From: Paeniglutamicibacter kerguelensis
GTDB lineage: Bacteria; Actinomycetota; Actinomycetes; Actinomycetales; Micrococcaceae
NCBI RefSeq assembly: GCF_017876535.1
Contig: NZ_JAGIOF010000004.1
Location: forward strand, 434,001 to 498,000
Reading direction: 5' to 3'
Length of the DNA: 64,000 bases
A program made the position numbers and the translations under genes. Below are positions 1-8,710 of this stretch, piece by piece (position 1 is the stretch's first letter; each line of letters opens with the position of its first letter). Below the pieces are notes generated by a model that was not told where the DNA came from, ran no database searches, and saw nothing but the letters and a program-made list of their open reading frames with translations.

Positions 1-535
1 GCAGCACCCCGCCTTCGCGGACCACATTGTCCACAACAATGACGCTGCCGGGATGGCCCAGGGTGATTGCGGACTGGATGTAGTGTGCGTTGTTTTCCTT
101 GTCGGCATCGATGAATATCAGGTCAAAGGGCTCACCACCCTCGGCCAACAGCGCGTCGAGGGTATCGAGCGCGGCCCCAATGCGGATATCCACCCGGTCC
201 TCAACCCCCGCCGCGGCAAGGTTGTCCGCGGCAACCCTGGCATGCAAGGGTTCGAATTCGCAGGTCACCACGTATCCATCGACCCCCACACCGCGGGCAA
301 GCCAGGTGGTTGAGTAGCCGCCGAGGGTTCCGATTTCCAGGACACGTTTGGCCGAGGCGATTTGGGCCAGCAACATCAGGAATTTGCCTTGGACCTCGCT
401 GACTTCTATGCGTGGCAGCCCCGCCTCATGCGCCCGCCGGCGGGCGGCATCCATTTCGGGCTCCGAGTCAAGAAGCTTTTCGACGAAATACGCATCTACC
501 TCGGCTGGCGTGACCGGCTTGGCTGCACTATCCAT
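1..535 (-). CDS. Class I SAM-dependent O-methyltransferase, 3' end outside the window
   Basis: Predicted cytosolic methyltransferase of the caffeoyl-CoA/catechol O-methyltransferase-like family, moving a methyl group from SAM to a hydroxyl of an unknown acceptor. About 178 codons are visible. The SAM-binding motif I reads LEIGTLGGYST near residues 65-75, and FIDADK near 139-144 matches the metal/SAM acidic motif of this family. The C-terminus runs off the left edge, so 1 is not a true end. The ATG at 535 follows an AGGAG that overlaps the stop of the thiamine-binding protein gene, with a 5-nt gap, so the two are probably cotranscribed. The substrate cannot be told from sequence. Confidence 0.85.
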   Translation of the reverse strand, partial: MDSAAKPVTPAEVDAYFVEKLLDSEPEMDAARRRAHEAGLPRIEVSEVQGKFLMLLAQIASAKRVLEIGTLGGYSTTWLARGVGVDGYVVTCEFEPLHARVAADNLAAAGVEDRVDIRIGAALDTLDALLAEGGEPFDLIFIDADKENNAHYIQSAITLGHPGSVIVVDNVVREGGVL

Positions 536-540
536 GGGAA

Positions 541-846
541 CTACTCCTGTGCGTCAAGAGCCCTTTCCAGGCGCTCGATTTTTCCTGTCAATTCCCCGCT
601 GTAGCCGGGACGGATATCCGCCTTGAGCACGAGGGAAACCCGCGACCCGTAAGCCGCAACGGCCTCCGTCGCTCGCTTGATGACGTCCATGACTTCATCC
701 CATTCCCCTTCGATCTCGGTGAACATCGAGGAGGTGGAGTTTGGCAGTCCCGAATCGCGAACGACCTTGACGGCCGCGGCCACTGCATCGTGGACCGAAC
801 CGTCGGCGTTGTCGGTACTGGGGGCAAGAGAGAAGGCAACAATCAT
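541..846 (-). CDS. MTH1187/YkoF-type thiamine-binding family protein
   Basis: A 101-residue protein of the DUF77 (MTH1187, thiamine_BP) family, small ferredoxin-like-fold proteins, some of which bind thiamine or hydroxymethylpyrimidine. It shows the family's start (MIVAFSLAP), the central SSMFTEIEG segment and the KADIRPG strand, and has the usual length of about 100 residues. It lies directly upstream of the methyltransferase on the same strand. No thiamine biosynthesis genes are nearby, so thiamine as the ligand is a family inference only. Confidence 0.8.
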   Translation of the reverse strand: MIVAFSLAPSTDNADGSVHDAVAAAVKVVRDSGLPNSTSSMFTEIEGEWDEVMDVIKRATEAVAAYGSRVSLVLKADIRPGYSGELTGKIERLERALDAQE

Positions 847-973
847 GGTTCAACTGTGCCACTGCGCACCTTGCATGTCACGGCGGCCCGTCAGAATGAC
901 GCACCTCCATTCATCCTCGATTCGCCCATGTCGCGTGCATTCCCTGGTCCATCGCTTCCATAGGATGAAGGCC

Positions 974-1519
974 ATGACACTACGCTTCATTCGCTGGGCG
1001 GTTGCGCCGGTGCTGTTGTTCGCGCTCACGGGATGCACTCAGCTGACCAATGCGGACGGCTTCACGCCCACGCCGACCCCCTCAACGGCGCCAAGTGCGA
1101 CGGCAAATGCATGGCTGGAAAGCTCAGCGGAATATGGATTCGGTCTTCCCGAGGAAACCCAAGAACCCGTCACCAAGGAATCGCTGCCGGATCCTGCGGA
1201 GCTTGTCCCCGAAGGAGTCATCAATGCGGATTCGCTGGGCGACCTTGAGGCCACCAAGACTCAGCGCTCCCTGCGTTTGCCAAAACCGGTCAAAGACGGA
1301 ATCTTGACGGTGGAATTTGTATGTGTCGACGGGGAGATAACCCTCGGCAATGACACGCTCGGCAGCCTCGGCACCCAATGTGACGGGTCATCACAGGGGT
1401 ATTCATTTGAGATCGTGCAGGGTTTCAAGTCCCTGAAAATGGAACTGACGGTTTCCGCCGGCACTTCGTACTCCGTAGCCGCCTACCAGGAAGCAAACAC
1501 CGAAACCATTATCGACTAG
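974..1519 (+). CDS. Small secreted lipoprotein of unknown function
   Basis: A predicted lipoprotein of about 181 residues. The N-terminus has a basic start, a hydrophobic core and a lipobox LTGC with the lipidated Cys near residue 21, so it should be anchored on the outside of the membrane. A Thr/Pro/Ser-rich linker follows, then a C-terminal domain of about 75 residues with two cysteines (VCVDG and TQCDG) spaced to form a disulfide. I do not recognise the domain. Two starts are possible, ATG 965 and ATG 974. I prefer 974 because a GAAGG stands just upstream; the choice only changes three residues. It is transcribed alone, divergent from the thiamine-binding protein. Confidence 0.7.
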   Translation: MTLRFIRWAVAPVLLFALTGCTQLTNADGFTPTPTPSTAPSATANAWLESSAEYGFGLPEETQEPVTKESLPDPAELVPEGVINADSLGDLEATKTQRSLRLPKPVKDGILTVEFVCVDGEITLGNDTLGSLGTQCDGSSQGYSFEIVQGFKSLKMELTVSAGTSYSVAAYQEANTETIID

Positions 1520-1546
1520 CCGAGCCGGTCACTCCGGTTTCCGCGC

Positions 1547-1861
1547 TTAGCCCCAGCCCAGCCACCGCAACAAGGCTGCGGCGGCCGCGCCGGCGATCAC
1601 TACCACCAGGAACGGCGCGCGCAGAAGCAATGCAATACCCGCTGCGACCAGGGCTCCGATCCGCGCATCAAACACCACGTTGCCGCCGCTGGCCACGGTG
1701 TTCACCGTCGTGAGTGAGGCCAACAGGCCGATGGTCAGCGCGCCTGCAGCCCGCGTCACCTTCTCGTTCTCCAGCAGCTTTTCGGGGACCAGGAAGCCCA
1801 GCATTTTGATCCCGTAGGCTGCAGCGCATCCGGCAAGGATCCACCACCACATCTCGCTCAT
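1547..1861 (-). CDS. azlD: AzlD-family branched-chain amino acid export subunit
   Basis: A 104-residue very hydrophobic protein with about four membrane segments, the small subunit of AzlCD-type exporters of branched-chain amino acids or their analogues. Its start ATG overlaps the stop of the azlC-like gene by 4 nt (ATGA), which points to translational coupling and a 1:1 complex. Length and the MWWWILAGCAAAYGIK start fit the family. The substrate is inferred from the family. Confidence 0.85.
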   Translation of the reverse strand: MSEMWWWILAGCAAAYGIKMLGFLVPEKLLENEKVTRAAGALTIGLLASLTTVNTVASGGNVVFDARIGALVAAGIALLLRAPFLVVVIAGAAAAALLRWLGWG

Positions 1862-2580
1862 AGCGTCTTCCCTTCACTGGCATGCGGTTCAACATCGGGT
1901 TCAAGACCTTCATCCGAAGGCCCCTTGCCGAAGTAGCCCCAGACGCCCGCGACAACCGCGGCAACCAAGATGGGCATGCCCGGCGGCACCAACGGAATCA
2001 CAAGAATCGTCGCCAAGGCGCAAACCGAGGCGATGGCAATAGGTTCGGCCGACTTCAACCGTGGCCACAGCAGGCCCAGGAATGCCGCGACGGCAGCCCC
2101 GTCGAGACCCCACATTTTGGGGTCTCCAAGCGCATCACCGAGGAGTGCGCCCACGATCGTAAAGATATTCCACATCACGTATATGCCAATGCCGGCAACC
2201 CAGAATCCGCGCTTTTGTTCCGCGGGATCGGTTTGTCCCGCGGCCGTGGCAACCGATTCATCGATGGTTACCTGTGCCGCAACAAGCCTGCGCCAGCCGC
2301 GGGGCTTGATCATCGACTTGATCTGCATGCCATACACGGCATTGCGCACCCCGAGCAGTGTTGCAGCGCCAAACGCCGCGCCGGGGGCGCCGCCTCCTGC
2401 AACAACACCAATAAACGCGAACTGCGAACCGCCAGTGAACATCAGCAGGCTCAAGGCGGATACCTGCCAAACGCTAAGTCCTGCGGCAACTCCCAATGCG
2501 CCATAGGAAATGGCGTAGAGGCCCGTGGCGACGGCGATGGACAGGCCAACCTTGGTCGCGGGAGTCATTTTAGGGAACAC
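1858..2580 (-). CDS. azlC: AzlC-family amino acid exporter large subunit
   Basis: A 240-residue membrane protein, the large AzlC subunit of the two-part exporter. Family features are the PFGLSY-like first segment (AISYGALGVAAGLS), the GGSQFAFIGV motif and about six membrane segments. The GTG at 2580 gives the full frame; an ATG at 2568 would give a protein four residues shorter, and neither has a strong ribosome site. It is followed by azlD with an ATGA overlap. A role in exporting branched-chain amino acids is a family inference. Confidence 0.85.
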   Translation of the reverse strand: MFPKMTPATKVGLSIAVATGLYAISYGALGVAAGLSVWQVSALSLLMFTGGSQFAFIGVVAGGGAPGAAFGAATLLGVRNAVYGMQIKSMIKPRGWRRLVAAQVTIDESVATAAGQTDPAEQKRGFWVAGIGIYVMWNIFTIVGALLGDALGDPKMWGLDGAAVAAFLGLLWPRLKSAEPIAIASVCALATILVIPLVPPGMPILVAAVVAGVWGYFGKGPSDEGLEPDVEPHASEGKTL

Positions 2581-2703
2581 AGACCAAGCTTAGCCATGGC
2601 AAATGGGTTTTCATTAGGCACGGACGCAACTCGAGGGAGTTCACCGGTCATAGACTGGAAAACCGAAGCTTGAACTGGATGTATCCAAAGACAAGGAATA
2701 TCA

Positions 2704-3258
2704 ATGCTTGAAGGAACGATTGTGGTTGTCCCGACGAAACCAACTGGATGGTCCCTGATCCTCCGCGGAGCGCTTGCCGTGATTTTCGCGCTGGTCATTC
2801 TTATCTGGTCCGACATCACCGTCGCCGCAGTAGTCTTCATCTTCGGGCTCTTCACCCTGCTGGACGGGGCGCTGAGCCTTGGCCTGTGGTTCGCTTCCAG
2901 CAAGGGCACCAAGAACCCATGGCTACTGGCATTGGGCATCGTTTCGGTACTTGCCGGCCTTTTTGCCATGATCTGGCCCAACAAGACCGCGATTATCGTC
3001 GTACTGATCATCGGCTGGTGGGCCTTGATCCTCGGTGTTCTCCAGCTTGTTTCGGCACTGGCCGCCCGCAAGATGTTCCCGTTCTGGTGGGTGGGGCTGA
3101 TCAGTGGCGGTATCACCCTGGCGCTCGGGTTGTGGCTGGTGATTGCTCCGGGCACGGGCATCTTGGCGATGCTCGTGGTCATTGCGACGTTCCTGATCCT
3201 TGCCGGCGTGGCAATGTTGTTCGAAGGATTCAAGACACTTCGCACTGCCTCCGCCTAG
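2704..3258 (+). CDS. DUF308/HdeD-like membrane protein
   Basis: A 184-residue integral membrane protein with six predicted segments in three repeated pairs, as in the DUF308 (HdeD) family. E. coli HdeD is linked to acid resistance at high cell density, but the actinobacterial members are uncharacterised. The ATG at 2704 follows AAGGAA with good spacing. It is monocistronic and converges on the GDPD gene. Confidence 0.75.
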   Translation: MLEGTIVVVPTKPTGWSLILRGALAVIFALVILIWSDITVAAVVFIFGLFTLLDGALSLGLWFASSKGTKNPWLLALGIVSVLAGLFAMIWPNKTAIIVVLIIGWWALILGVLQLVSALAARKMFPFWWVGLISGGITLALGLWLVIAPGTGILAMLVVIATFLILAGVAMLFEGFKTLRTASA

Positions 3259-3427
3259 ACGCCGAACCTAGACAGGTATCTGGCTGCGGACTTGGCCGAA
3301 TTTGTCCAGGAATTCACCGTTTCCGTCGTGGCAATCAGTTCGTCCAGCCATTCCAGAAGTCCGCGGGCAGCGGTCGCCCGGGTCTACGGGCTCGGGCAGT
3401 CCCGGGGATTTCAGGCTCGCTGCGTGT

Positions 3428-4288
3428 TCAGGAAATCCCCAGATGTGACTTGATGAACGCCGGGACATTGCTGGTCAATTGCTCGACACCCAGGTCTACA
3501 AGGAAACCCGCATCTTCCGGATCATCAACTGTCCAGACCCGGAATGTTGCACCCCGGCGCATCCAGGCGGCGATGACTGACGGATGCTTGCGCACATAGG
3601 CAACACCGGGTCCCGCCAACTGTGGAACACCTGAATCCAGCAGCTCAACACCTTGGGTCATTGCCTGTGCAAGGACTGCTGCGACTCCCGCGCGATCGGT
3701 TTCACCCGAGCGCACCAGTTCGTCGATCCATTCCTCGTCGACCTCGGTGACCAACTGGCACAGGTGCCGCGCGGGGATCCGTTCCAGCAGGTAACGCACG
3801 GACCCCGGATCAAAACTCATGAACGTGACATAGATCTTTCCGAGCATCGAGTCCTTGGCGTTCCAGCCCAGGTCCGTGAGTTCGGCCAGCGTTGCATCCT
3901 CGAGCCTCCGCCCGAAGGGGCTGGGATGCTTGATTTCCACCGCCAAGCCAACATCCCGATCCGCCTTTTGCATGAGCAGCACGAGCTCCCGCAGGGTGAC
4001 AAGCTGTTCGTTGATCGCACCGAATTCCTCCGGGATCGAGGGGTTCTTCCAAGACGAGAAATCCAGGTTTCTCAGTTGGTCCAGCGTTTTTTCGCCGACC
4101 CTTCCGGTGGAATCGGAGGTGCGGTCGACGGTGGGGTCATGGTGGCACACCACAAACCCGTCGGAACTCAGGTGCACGTCGCATTCGATTCCGTCGGCGC
4201 CGTCGACCAGCGCCTGCATGTAGGCCGCCCGGGTATTTTCGGCATAGGCCTTCGATGATCCGCGGTGGGCATAGACGAGGGTGCGCAT
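3428..4288 (-). CDS. Glycerophosphodiester phosphodiesterase
   Basis: A 286-residue GDPD TIM-barrel enzyme that hydrolyses glycerophosphodiesters to glycerol 3-phosphate and an alcohol. Conserved residues are visible: HRG at 8-10, E35 and D37 in IECDVHLSSDG, and H50 in the HHDPTVDRTSD stretch. No signal peptide is present, so it is probably cytosolic. I start at ATG 4288, immediately before the first strand (RTLVYAHRG); an in-frame upstream extension is unlikely because it would overlap the promoter region of the DUF445 gene. It probably recycles phospholipid head groups. Confidence 0.88.
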   Translation of the reverse strand: MRTLVYAHRGSSKAYAENTRAAYMQALVDGADGIECDVHLSSDGFVVCHHDPTVDRTSDSTGRVGEKTLDQLRNLDFSSWKNPSIPEEFGAINEQLVTLRELVLLMQKADRDVGLAVEIKHPSPFGRRLEDATLAELTDLGWNAKDSMLGKIYVTFMSFDPGSVRYLLERIPARHLCQLVTEVDEEWIDELVRSGETDRAGVAAVLAQAMTQGVELLDSGVPQLAGPGVAYVRKHPSVIAAWMRRGATFRVWTVDDPEDAGFLVDLGVEQLTSNVPAFIKSHLGIS

Positions 4289-4402
4289 GACGTTCACGCT
4301 ACAACCTGCTCCGGGTTGGCGCGTACCCGTCCGCTCCAACCGGCAGGTGAACTATCGTGGAATCCTGTTCCATCCATCTTTCAGGCGCGGGAGCCACGTC
4401 CA

Positions 4403-5674
4403 ATGTCAACCACCAGACCGTCCCTTGCAGCGGAAAACAATGCGGCCAAAGCCGCGTCGCTGCGCCACATGAAACGGCTGGCCACCGGTCTGCTTATCGT
4501 CATGGCAGTCATCTTTGCCGTGGCCTTCGCATTGCAACCCCAATACCCGTGGCTTGAGTATGTGCGGGCCGCCGCCGAGGGCGGAATGGTCGGCGCATTG
4601 GCCGACTGGTTCGCCGTCACCGCGCTGTTCCGCCACCCCATGGGCCTGAAGATTCCGCACACGGCAATCATTGAACGCAAAAAGGACCAGATCGGCGAAA
4701 GCCTCGGCGAATTCGTCCAGGAGAATTTCCTGTCGCGGGAGGTTGTCGACGTGAAGCTGCAGCAGCTTGACGTGGCCGGTAGCGCCGGCCGCTGGTTGGC
4801 GAAGGAAGAATCGGCCACGCGGGTCGCCCAGGAAGCGGCAACTGTCATCGGCGCGGTCCTTGAGGTGCTTGACGACCGGGATGTCCTGGTGCTGATTGAA
4901 TCCCTGGCCAAGAAACATATGCTCGCCCCGGAATGGTCTTCCACCTTGGGTCGAATCATGCAGCGTGTCATCGAGGACGGGCACCACAAACCCGCCATCG
5001 ACCTGCTCGCAGAGCGCGCGGAAAAATGGGTCGCCAGCAACCGCGCCATGCTCATCTCCACGGTGTCCCAACACTCACCGTCGTGGGTTCCCTCGCTGGT
5101 GGATGCGTTGCTTGGCGAAAAAATCCACCGGGAATTGACCAAATTCGTTGCAGGCGTTCGAGCCAATCCGACCCATCCCATGCGCTTGAGTATCGATGTC
5201 TGGCTCAAGACCTTCGCCACTGACATGCAGAACGACCCGTTGATGGTCGAAAAGGTCGAAGCGCTGAAGCAATCGCTCTTGGGCGATCCGCAATTGCGTG
5301 AGTTGGCGGCCACGACCTGGTCATCGGTCAAGGCCGCCCTGGTGGATGCAATGAACAACCCCGAATCCGAATTGCGCCGGTCGATGGTTGCCGGAATCCG
5401 CGATCTCGGCCGCAGGCTCAGTGAGGACGAACAGCTTGCGGCGAAGGTGAACTTGTGGGTTTCCAATGCCGCAGGCTACTTCATTGACAACTACCGTGGA
5501 CAAATCACATCGCTGATCACCGACACCGTGGCCCGATGGGATGGCAAGGAGACCAGCGACAAGATCGAGCTTCAGGTTGGCAGGGACCTGCAATTCATCC
5601 GCATCAACGGCACCGTTGTCGGGTCGCTGGCCGGGCTGGCGATATTCACCTTGGCCAACGCCCTGCTGGGCTAG
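4403..5674 (+). CDS. DUF445 family membrane-anchored protein
   Basis: A 423-residue DUF445 (YjiN-like) protein of unknown function. One N-terminal membrane segment (about residues 28-45) is followed by the family hallmark AAAEGGMVGALADWFAV and the ALFRHP motif. A long, mostly helical domain comes next, and a second membrane segment lies at the C-terminus (VVGSLAGLAIFTLANALL). The start is ATG 4403. Its 3' end is only 3 nt from the convergent EcsC gene. Confidence 0.82.
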   Translation: MSTTRPSLAAENNAAKAASLRHMKRLATGLLIVMAVIFAVAFALQPQYPWLEYVRAAAEGGMVGALADWFAVTALFRHPMGLKIPHTAIIERKKDQIGESLGEFVQENFLSREVVDVKLQQLDVAGSAGRWLAKEESATRVAQEAATVIGAVLEVLDDRDVLVLIESLAKKHMLAPEWSSTLGRIMQRVIEDGHHKPAIDLLAERAEKWVASNRAMLISTVSQHSPSWVPSLVDALLGEKIHRELTKFVAGVRANPTHPMRLSIDVWLKTFATDMQNDPLMVEKVEALKQSLLGDPQLRELAATTWSSVKAALVDAMNNPESELRRSMVAGIRDLGRRLSEDEQLAAKVNLWVSNAAGYFIDNYRGQITSLITDTVARWDGKETSDKIELQVGRDLQFIRINGTVVGSLAGLAIFTLANALLG

Positions 5675-5677
5675 TCC

Positions 5678-6538
5678 TTACGGTTGTTGACCTGCATTTT
5701 GAATGCGACGGGAACGCTCGGCTTCGATCGCTGCCTCGACTTCCGCGGCCGCATCGGCTTCAGTGGCGTGGGTGCGCGGGGGCACGACGACCACTCCGGA
5801 TTCCCGATCGCGATCGCTGAGCAGTTGTTTGGGAATCGTCGTGGGCAACGTGCCAAACGCAAGTGAGGCCGCTTCAACAACCCGTTTGCCCAGGTAGCGG
5901 TTGCCCACCCCGCCGATGGCCGCACCAATCCCGAAAGGCACGATGCGGCCCAGCATCGAGGCGCCCTGTGTTGTCAGCATCTTCTTCATGAAGGTTTTTT
6001 GCATGGCCCCCTGCATGGTGCTCCAGAGGCTGGCGGGCTTGTTGGCACCAAACATGGCGGCCCACCCCTTGACGGGGCCCGCACCGCGCCCGACAGCTTG
6101 GTGGGTCAGCGCGGAAATCATGGAACTGCCCTCGTCACCCAACAGGATCGCCATGACGAGCAGGCGCGCCTTGTCCGGGTTCTCGATCGCGATTCCGTGG
6201 AGTTCGGCCAGTGACTGCCCGTAGAGAGCACTGGCTTCGAGGAACCCCACGGTCGCCGCGGCGGAAAAACCCAGGGCGGCGGCGGTCCCCACCGCAGGGA
6301 GCGCCGCGGTGGCTCCTACTGCCGCGCCCGAACCGGTGATTGCCAACAAGTAGTCGCGTTCCACCAGCTTTGCGAGTTCCGCAGCGGTGTAATTGGGGTG
6401 TTTGCGGCGCAATCGGCGCAGGTAAGCCAGGACGAGTGGTCGCTGAACACCCACGGCTTTCATGATGGCACCCTGGATTCCAGCCACGGGCTTGCCGTCG
6501 GGGCCAATAACGCTGGAGGTGATCGGGTTCTTTTTCAT
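5678..6538 (-). CDS. EcsC family protein
   Basis: A 286-residue protein with an EcsC domain. The family is named for B. subtilis EcsC, encoded beside an ABC transporter, and its biochemical role is unknown. The sequence has alternating Ala/Gly-rich helices (about residues 68-105, with GSGAAVGATAALPAVG) that could be membrane-associated, the LLGDEGSS element, and a second glycine-rich hairpin (IVPFGIGAAIGGVGNR near 200-215). It stands alone on the minus strand, with no ecsAB genes nearby. Confidence 0.75.
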   Translation of the reverse strand: MKKNPITSSVIGPDGKPVAGIQGAIMKAVGVQRPLVLAYLRRLRRKHPNYTAAELAKLVERDYLLAITGSGAAVGATAALPAVGTAAALGFSAAATVGFLEASALYGQSLAELHGIAIENPDKARLLVMAILLGDEGSSMISALTHQAVGRGAGPVKGWAAMFGANKPASLWSTMQGAMQKTFMKKMLTTQGASMLGRIVPFGIGAAIGGVGNRYLGKRVVEAASLAFGTLPTTIPKQLLSDRDRESGVVVVPPRTHATEADAAAEVEAAIEAERSRRIQNAGQQP

Positions 6539-6873
6539 TCTGGGATCAACTCTAGGGGCAGCAGCGCCTTCCGGGCACGGGTGTTATTCGCAGGGCGAAA
6601 GCGCAGACAGTTTTTGGAGGGGCAATCGCCTGGCTTTGCCGGCAACCGGAAACCCCATCGCCATCAACCTAATTGCCCTCCAGAAATCCACCGGCGACCG
6701 ACACACCTAGATACATCACGAAAGGTCGCATAAAATTATTGGAACAATCAATGCGCAGTTAATAAATTTTCACGCTTCACATAATTCCAACCTTTGTAGA
6801 ATCTCCGGTTACCCCGAAATTTCTGGGTGCGATATTTTGATTGCTCCCATCGATATCTATGGATGGAAATATC
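6539..6873. other. Intergenic, AT-richer promoter region
   Basis: No gene is supported here. The stretch from about 6670 to 6870 is clearly richer in A and T than the rest of the window and probably holds the promoters for the divergent EcsC gene and the SHOCT gene. I cannot assign exact -35 and -10 boxes with confidence. Confidence 0.4.
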
Positions 6874-7251
6874 ATGAATTTCGCTGAAACACTATGGTCC
6901 TTGGTCATTATTTTCTTGCTTTTGTCATACCTGATTGTTCTATTCCATATCGTTACCGATCTCTTCCGCGATGGCAATCTCAATGGCTGGTTCAAGGCGC
7001 TCTGGACACTCCTGCTCATCGTGCTTCCGATCCTCGCCTCGCTGGTTTACCTCATCATTCGCGGCCAAGGCATGGCGGCTCGACAGGAGATTCGCGCCCA
7101 GGATTCCGCGAACAGCGCCGAAGCCCACATCCGTTCGCTGGCGACCGCCACGTCTCCAAGCCAGCAGATCGCGGAAGCCAAGGCGTTGTTCGATGACGGA
7201 GCCATCACCTCCGATGAATTCGCCACGTTGAAGGCGAAGGCCCTGGCCTAG
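6874..7251 (+). CDS. Membrane protein with PLD-nuclease-N-like segment and C-terminal SHOCT domain
   Basis: A 125-residue protein. Two membrane segments (about 5-30 and 42-64) form the hairpin found at the N-terminus of cardiolipin synthase-like proteins (PLDc_N). A linker is followed by a C-terminal SHOCT domain (about 97-124, with AEAKALFDDGAITSDEF), a short oligomerisation module. No catalytic HKD motif is present, so it is not itself a phospholipase. I start at ATG 6874, which has GGAAA about nine bases upstream; ATG 6859 is an in-frame alternative without a ribosome site. Function unknown. Confidence 0.75.
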   Translation: MNFAETLWSLVIIFLLLSYLIVLFHIVTDLFRDGNLNGWFKALWTLLLIVLPILASLVYLIIRGQGMAARQEIRAQDSANSAEAHIRSLATATSPSQQIAEAKALFDDGAITSDEFATLKAKALA

Positions 7252-7292
7252 ATCTCTAAGCAATGGGCCTACCGGCCCCTTCGGCACCAAAC

Positions 7293-7335
7293 AGGGCGGG
7301 GCCTGGGTGTCTTGAAAACACCCACGCCCCGCCTT
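7293..7335. terminator. Bidirectional hairpin terminator
   Basis: An inverted repeat with arms 7293-7310 and 7318-7335, a 7-nt loop and two mismatches, GC-rich at the base. It lies between the convergent SHOCT and DUF2871 genes and can serve both. Confidence 0.7.
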
Positions 7336-7352
7336 GCTTGGTCGGCCGAAAC

Positions 7353-7808
7353 CTATGCGGCTTGCGCAGCCTTTTGCGCTACAACGGAAACGTCCCTTTT
7401 GACCGCCGCACGCATCGCCACGAAGAGCAGTACGATGGCGACGGTGAGGGCGATGTGCCCCAGGCCTGCGATTCCGGCGAACGCCGCAGAGCTCGCGTCG
7501 GCACCGACAACGACCAGGGTTCCCTTCACCAGCATCATGCCGCCGGTCAACGCCACCCCCACAGTCCACAGCCAGTAGAACCAGGCGAAGGCCCGGGGCG
7601 CGATGGACGAAATGCTGAAGATCTTTTCGAGTGCCATGATGATCAGCAGGAAGATGAACCCCAGGATCAAAAGATGCGTATGCACCAGCGGAAGCTGGGA
7701 TGCCGAACGGTCCACAAAGCCATTGCCCTTTGTCAGCTCCCGGTAGTAGAGACCGGAGAGGACCCCGGTGATCCCGAAGGTAAAAGCCGTGTACAACATG
7801 CGCATCAT
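7353..7808 (-). CDS. DUF2871 family membrane protein
   Basis: A 151-residue protein with four predicted membrane segments, matching DUF2871. The family hallmark PLVHTHLLILGF is at about residues 40-51; the paired histidines recall heme- or metal-binding membrane proteins, but no function is established. Both neighbours are separated from it by hairpins, so it is probably a single-gene unit. Confidence 0.75.
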   Translation of the reverse strand: MMRMLYTAFTFGITGVLSGLYYRELTKGNGFVDRSASQLPLVHTHLLILGFIFLLIIMALEKIFSISSIAPRAFAWFYWLWTVGVALTGGMMLVKGTLVVVGADASSAAFAGIAGLGHIALTVAIVLLFVAMRAAVKRDVSVVAQKAAQAA

Positions 7809-7923
7809 CTTGGTGACACTCCCATTCGGTGGCGCCCGACAAGTTCAACAATCAGCCGGTTGGCTCTCGGGCTTAAAGCGCAACCGCCTCACGCTCCACC
7901 CTGCCGCGAAACGGCGGGCGGCG

Positions 7924-7943
7924 AATCAACCATCCGGTTGATT
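7924..7943. promoter_or_regulatory. Perfect 8-bp inverted repeat upstream of the DUF2871 gene
   Basis: AATCAACC and GGTTGATT face each other across 4 nt, just after the esterase stop and about 115 nt upstream of the DUF2871 start. There is no T-run. It may be a repressor site for the DUF2871 gene or a weak terminator for the esterase. Confidence 0.35.
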
Positions 7944-7972
7944 GCCAACACGAACCGGCCAACGCCCGCCGG

Positions 7973-8596
7973 CTACCGCAGGTAGTGCCTCAGGAAACTC
8001 GCCACGTCCCGGTTCTCATCCGACCCGAAACCATGCCCCATTCCCGGGTAGCTGCGTGCAGTCAGCGACGTGTGCTTCTCCAGCCAGTCCGCTGTGAAGT
8101 CCACCGCTTCGGTGTTGATCACCAGGTCTTGCGGATCGCGCCCCCAAAAGAAGGGGGCGCCCCGCCCCGGGGCCGGTTCGCTGTCGGTGAGGTTCAACAG
8201 TTCGTTGGACAACACAAACCCGCTAAGCCCGACCAGCGACTTGTAGGTCCCCGGGCGAAGCCTGTGCAGCGTGGTTGCCATGGCCATCCCCTGGGAATGG
8301 CCCAGCAGGCTGATCGATCGGTAGCCGATTGCGTACTTGTCTTGCCAGTCAAAGACCCGATGGGCGGCGGAGACCACTTCGGCGAAATCGTTTGCCAGGA
8401 AATAGTCCAGCCGGAACCAGCCCCCGTCTCCCCCGACATCCAACGGTCCGCGGAGCGCGGCACCGGTAGCGCCGGCGGGAAGCGCGGAAAACCACGGCAG
8501 CATGCGCTCGGGATTCGACCCGTAGCCGTGCAGCAGGACCACCAGGTCGGTGTTGCCCCGCTGGCCGGCCTCCCGGGAATAGATCGCCTCGTCCAT
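7973..8596 (-). CDS. Alpha/beta hydrolase, carboxylesterase/phospholipase type
   Basis: A 207-residue small esterase of the carboxylesterase (YpfH/Abhydrolase_2) family. Visible elements are the oxyanion loop LLHGYGSNP near 21-29, the nucleophile elbow GHSQG with S101, an acid near D154 or D157, and H188 in MGHGFGS. No signal peptide, so cytosolic. The start is ATG 8596, the first methionine compatible with the family N-terminus; the frame stays open further upstream without family similarity. The substrate is unknown, probably short acyl or lysophospholipid esters. Confidence 0.85.
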   Translation of the reverse strand: MDEAIYSREAGQRGNTDLVVLLHGYGSNPERMLPWFSALPAGATGAALRGPLDVGGDGGWFRLDYFLANDFAEVVSAAHRVFDWQDKYAIGYRSISLLGHSQGMAMATTLHRLRPGTYKSLVGLSGFVLSNELLNLTDSEPAPGRGAPFFWGRDPQDLVINTEAVDFTADWLEKHTSLTARSYPGMGHGFGSDENRDVASFLRHYLR

Positions 8597-8710
8597 GCAC
8601 CCAGCGTAACCGCTTGTTTCACTTCGCCATTTCGCCCCGGACATGCGGTAAGTTGAGGTCAACCCGTGGTGACGGGGATCACTCGCAAGGGGTTGCCTAA
8701 GGAGGCGTTT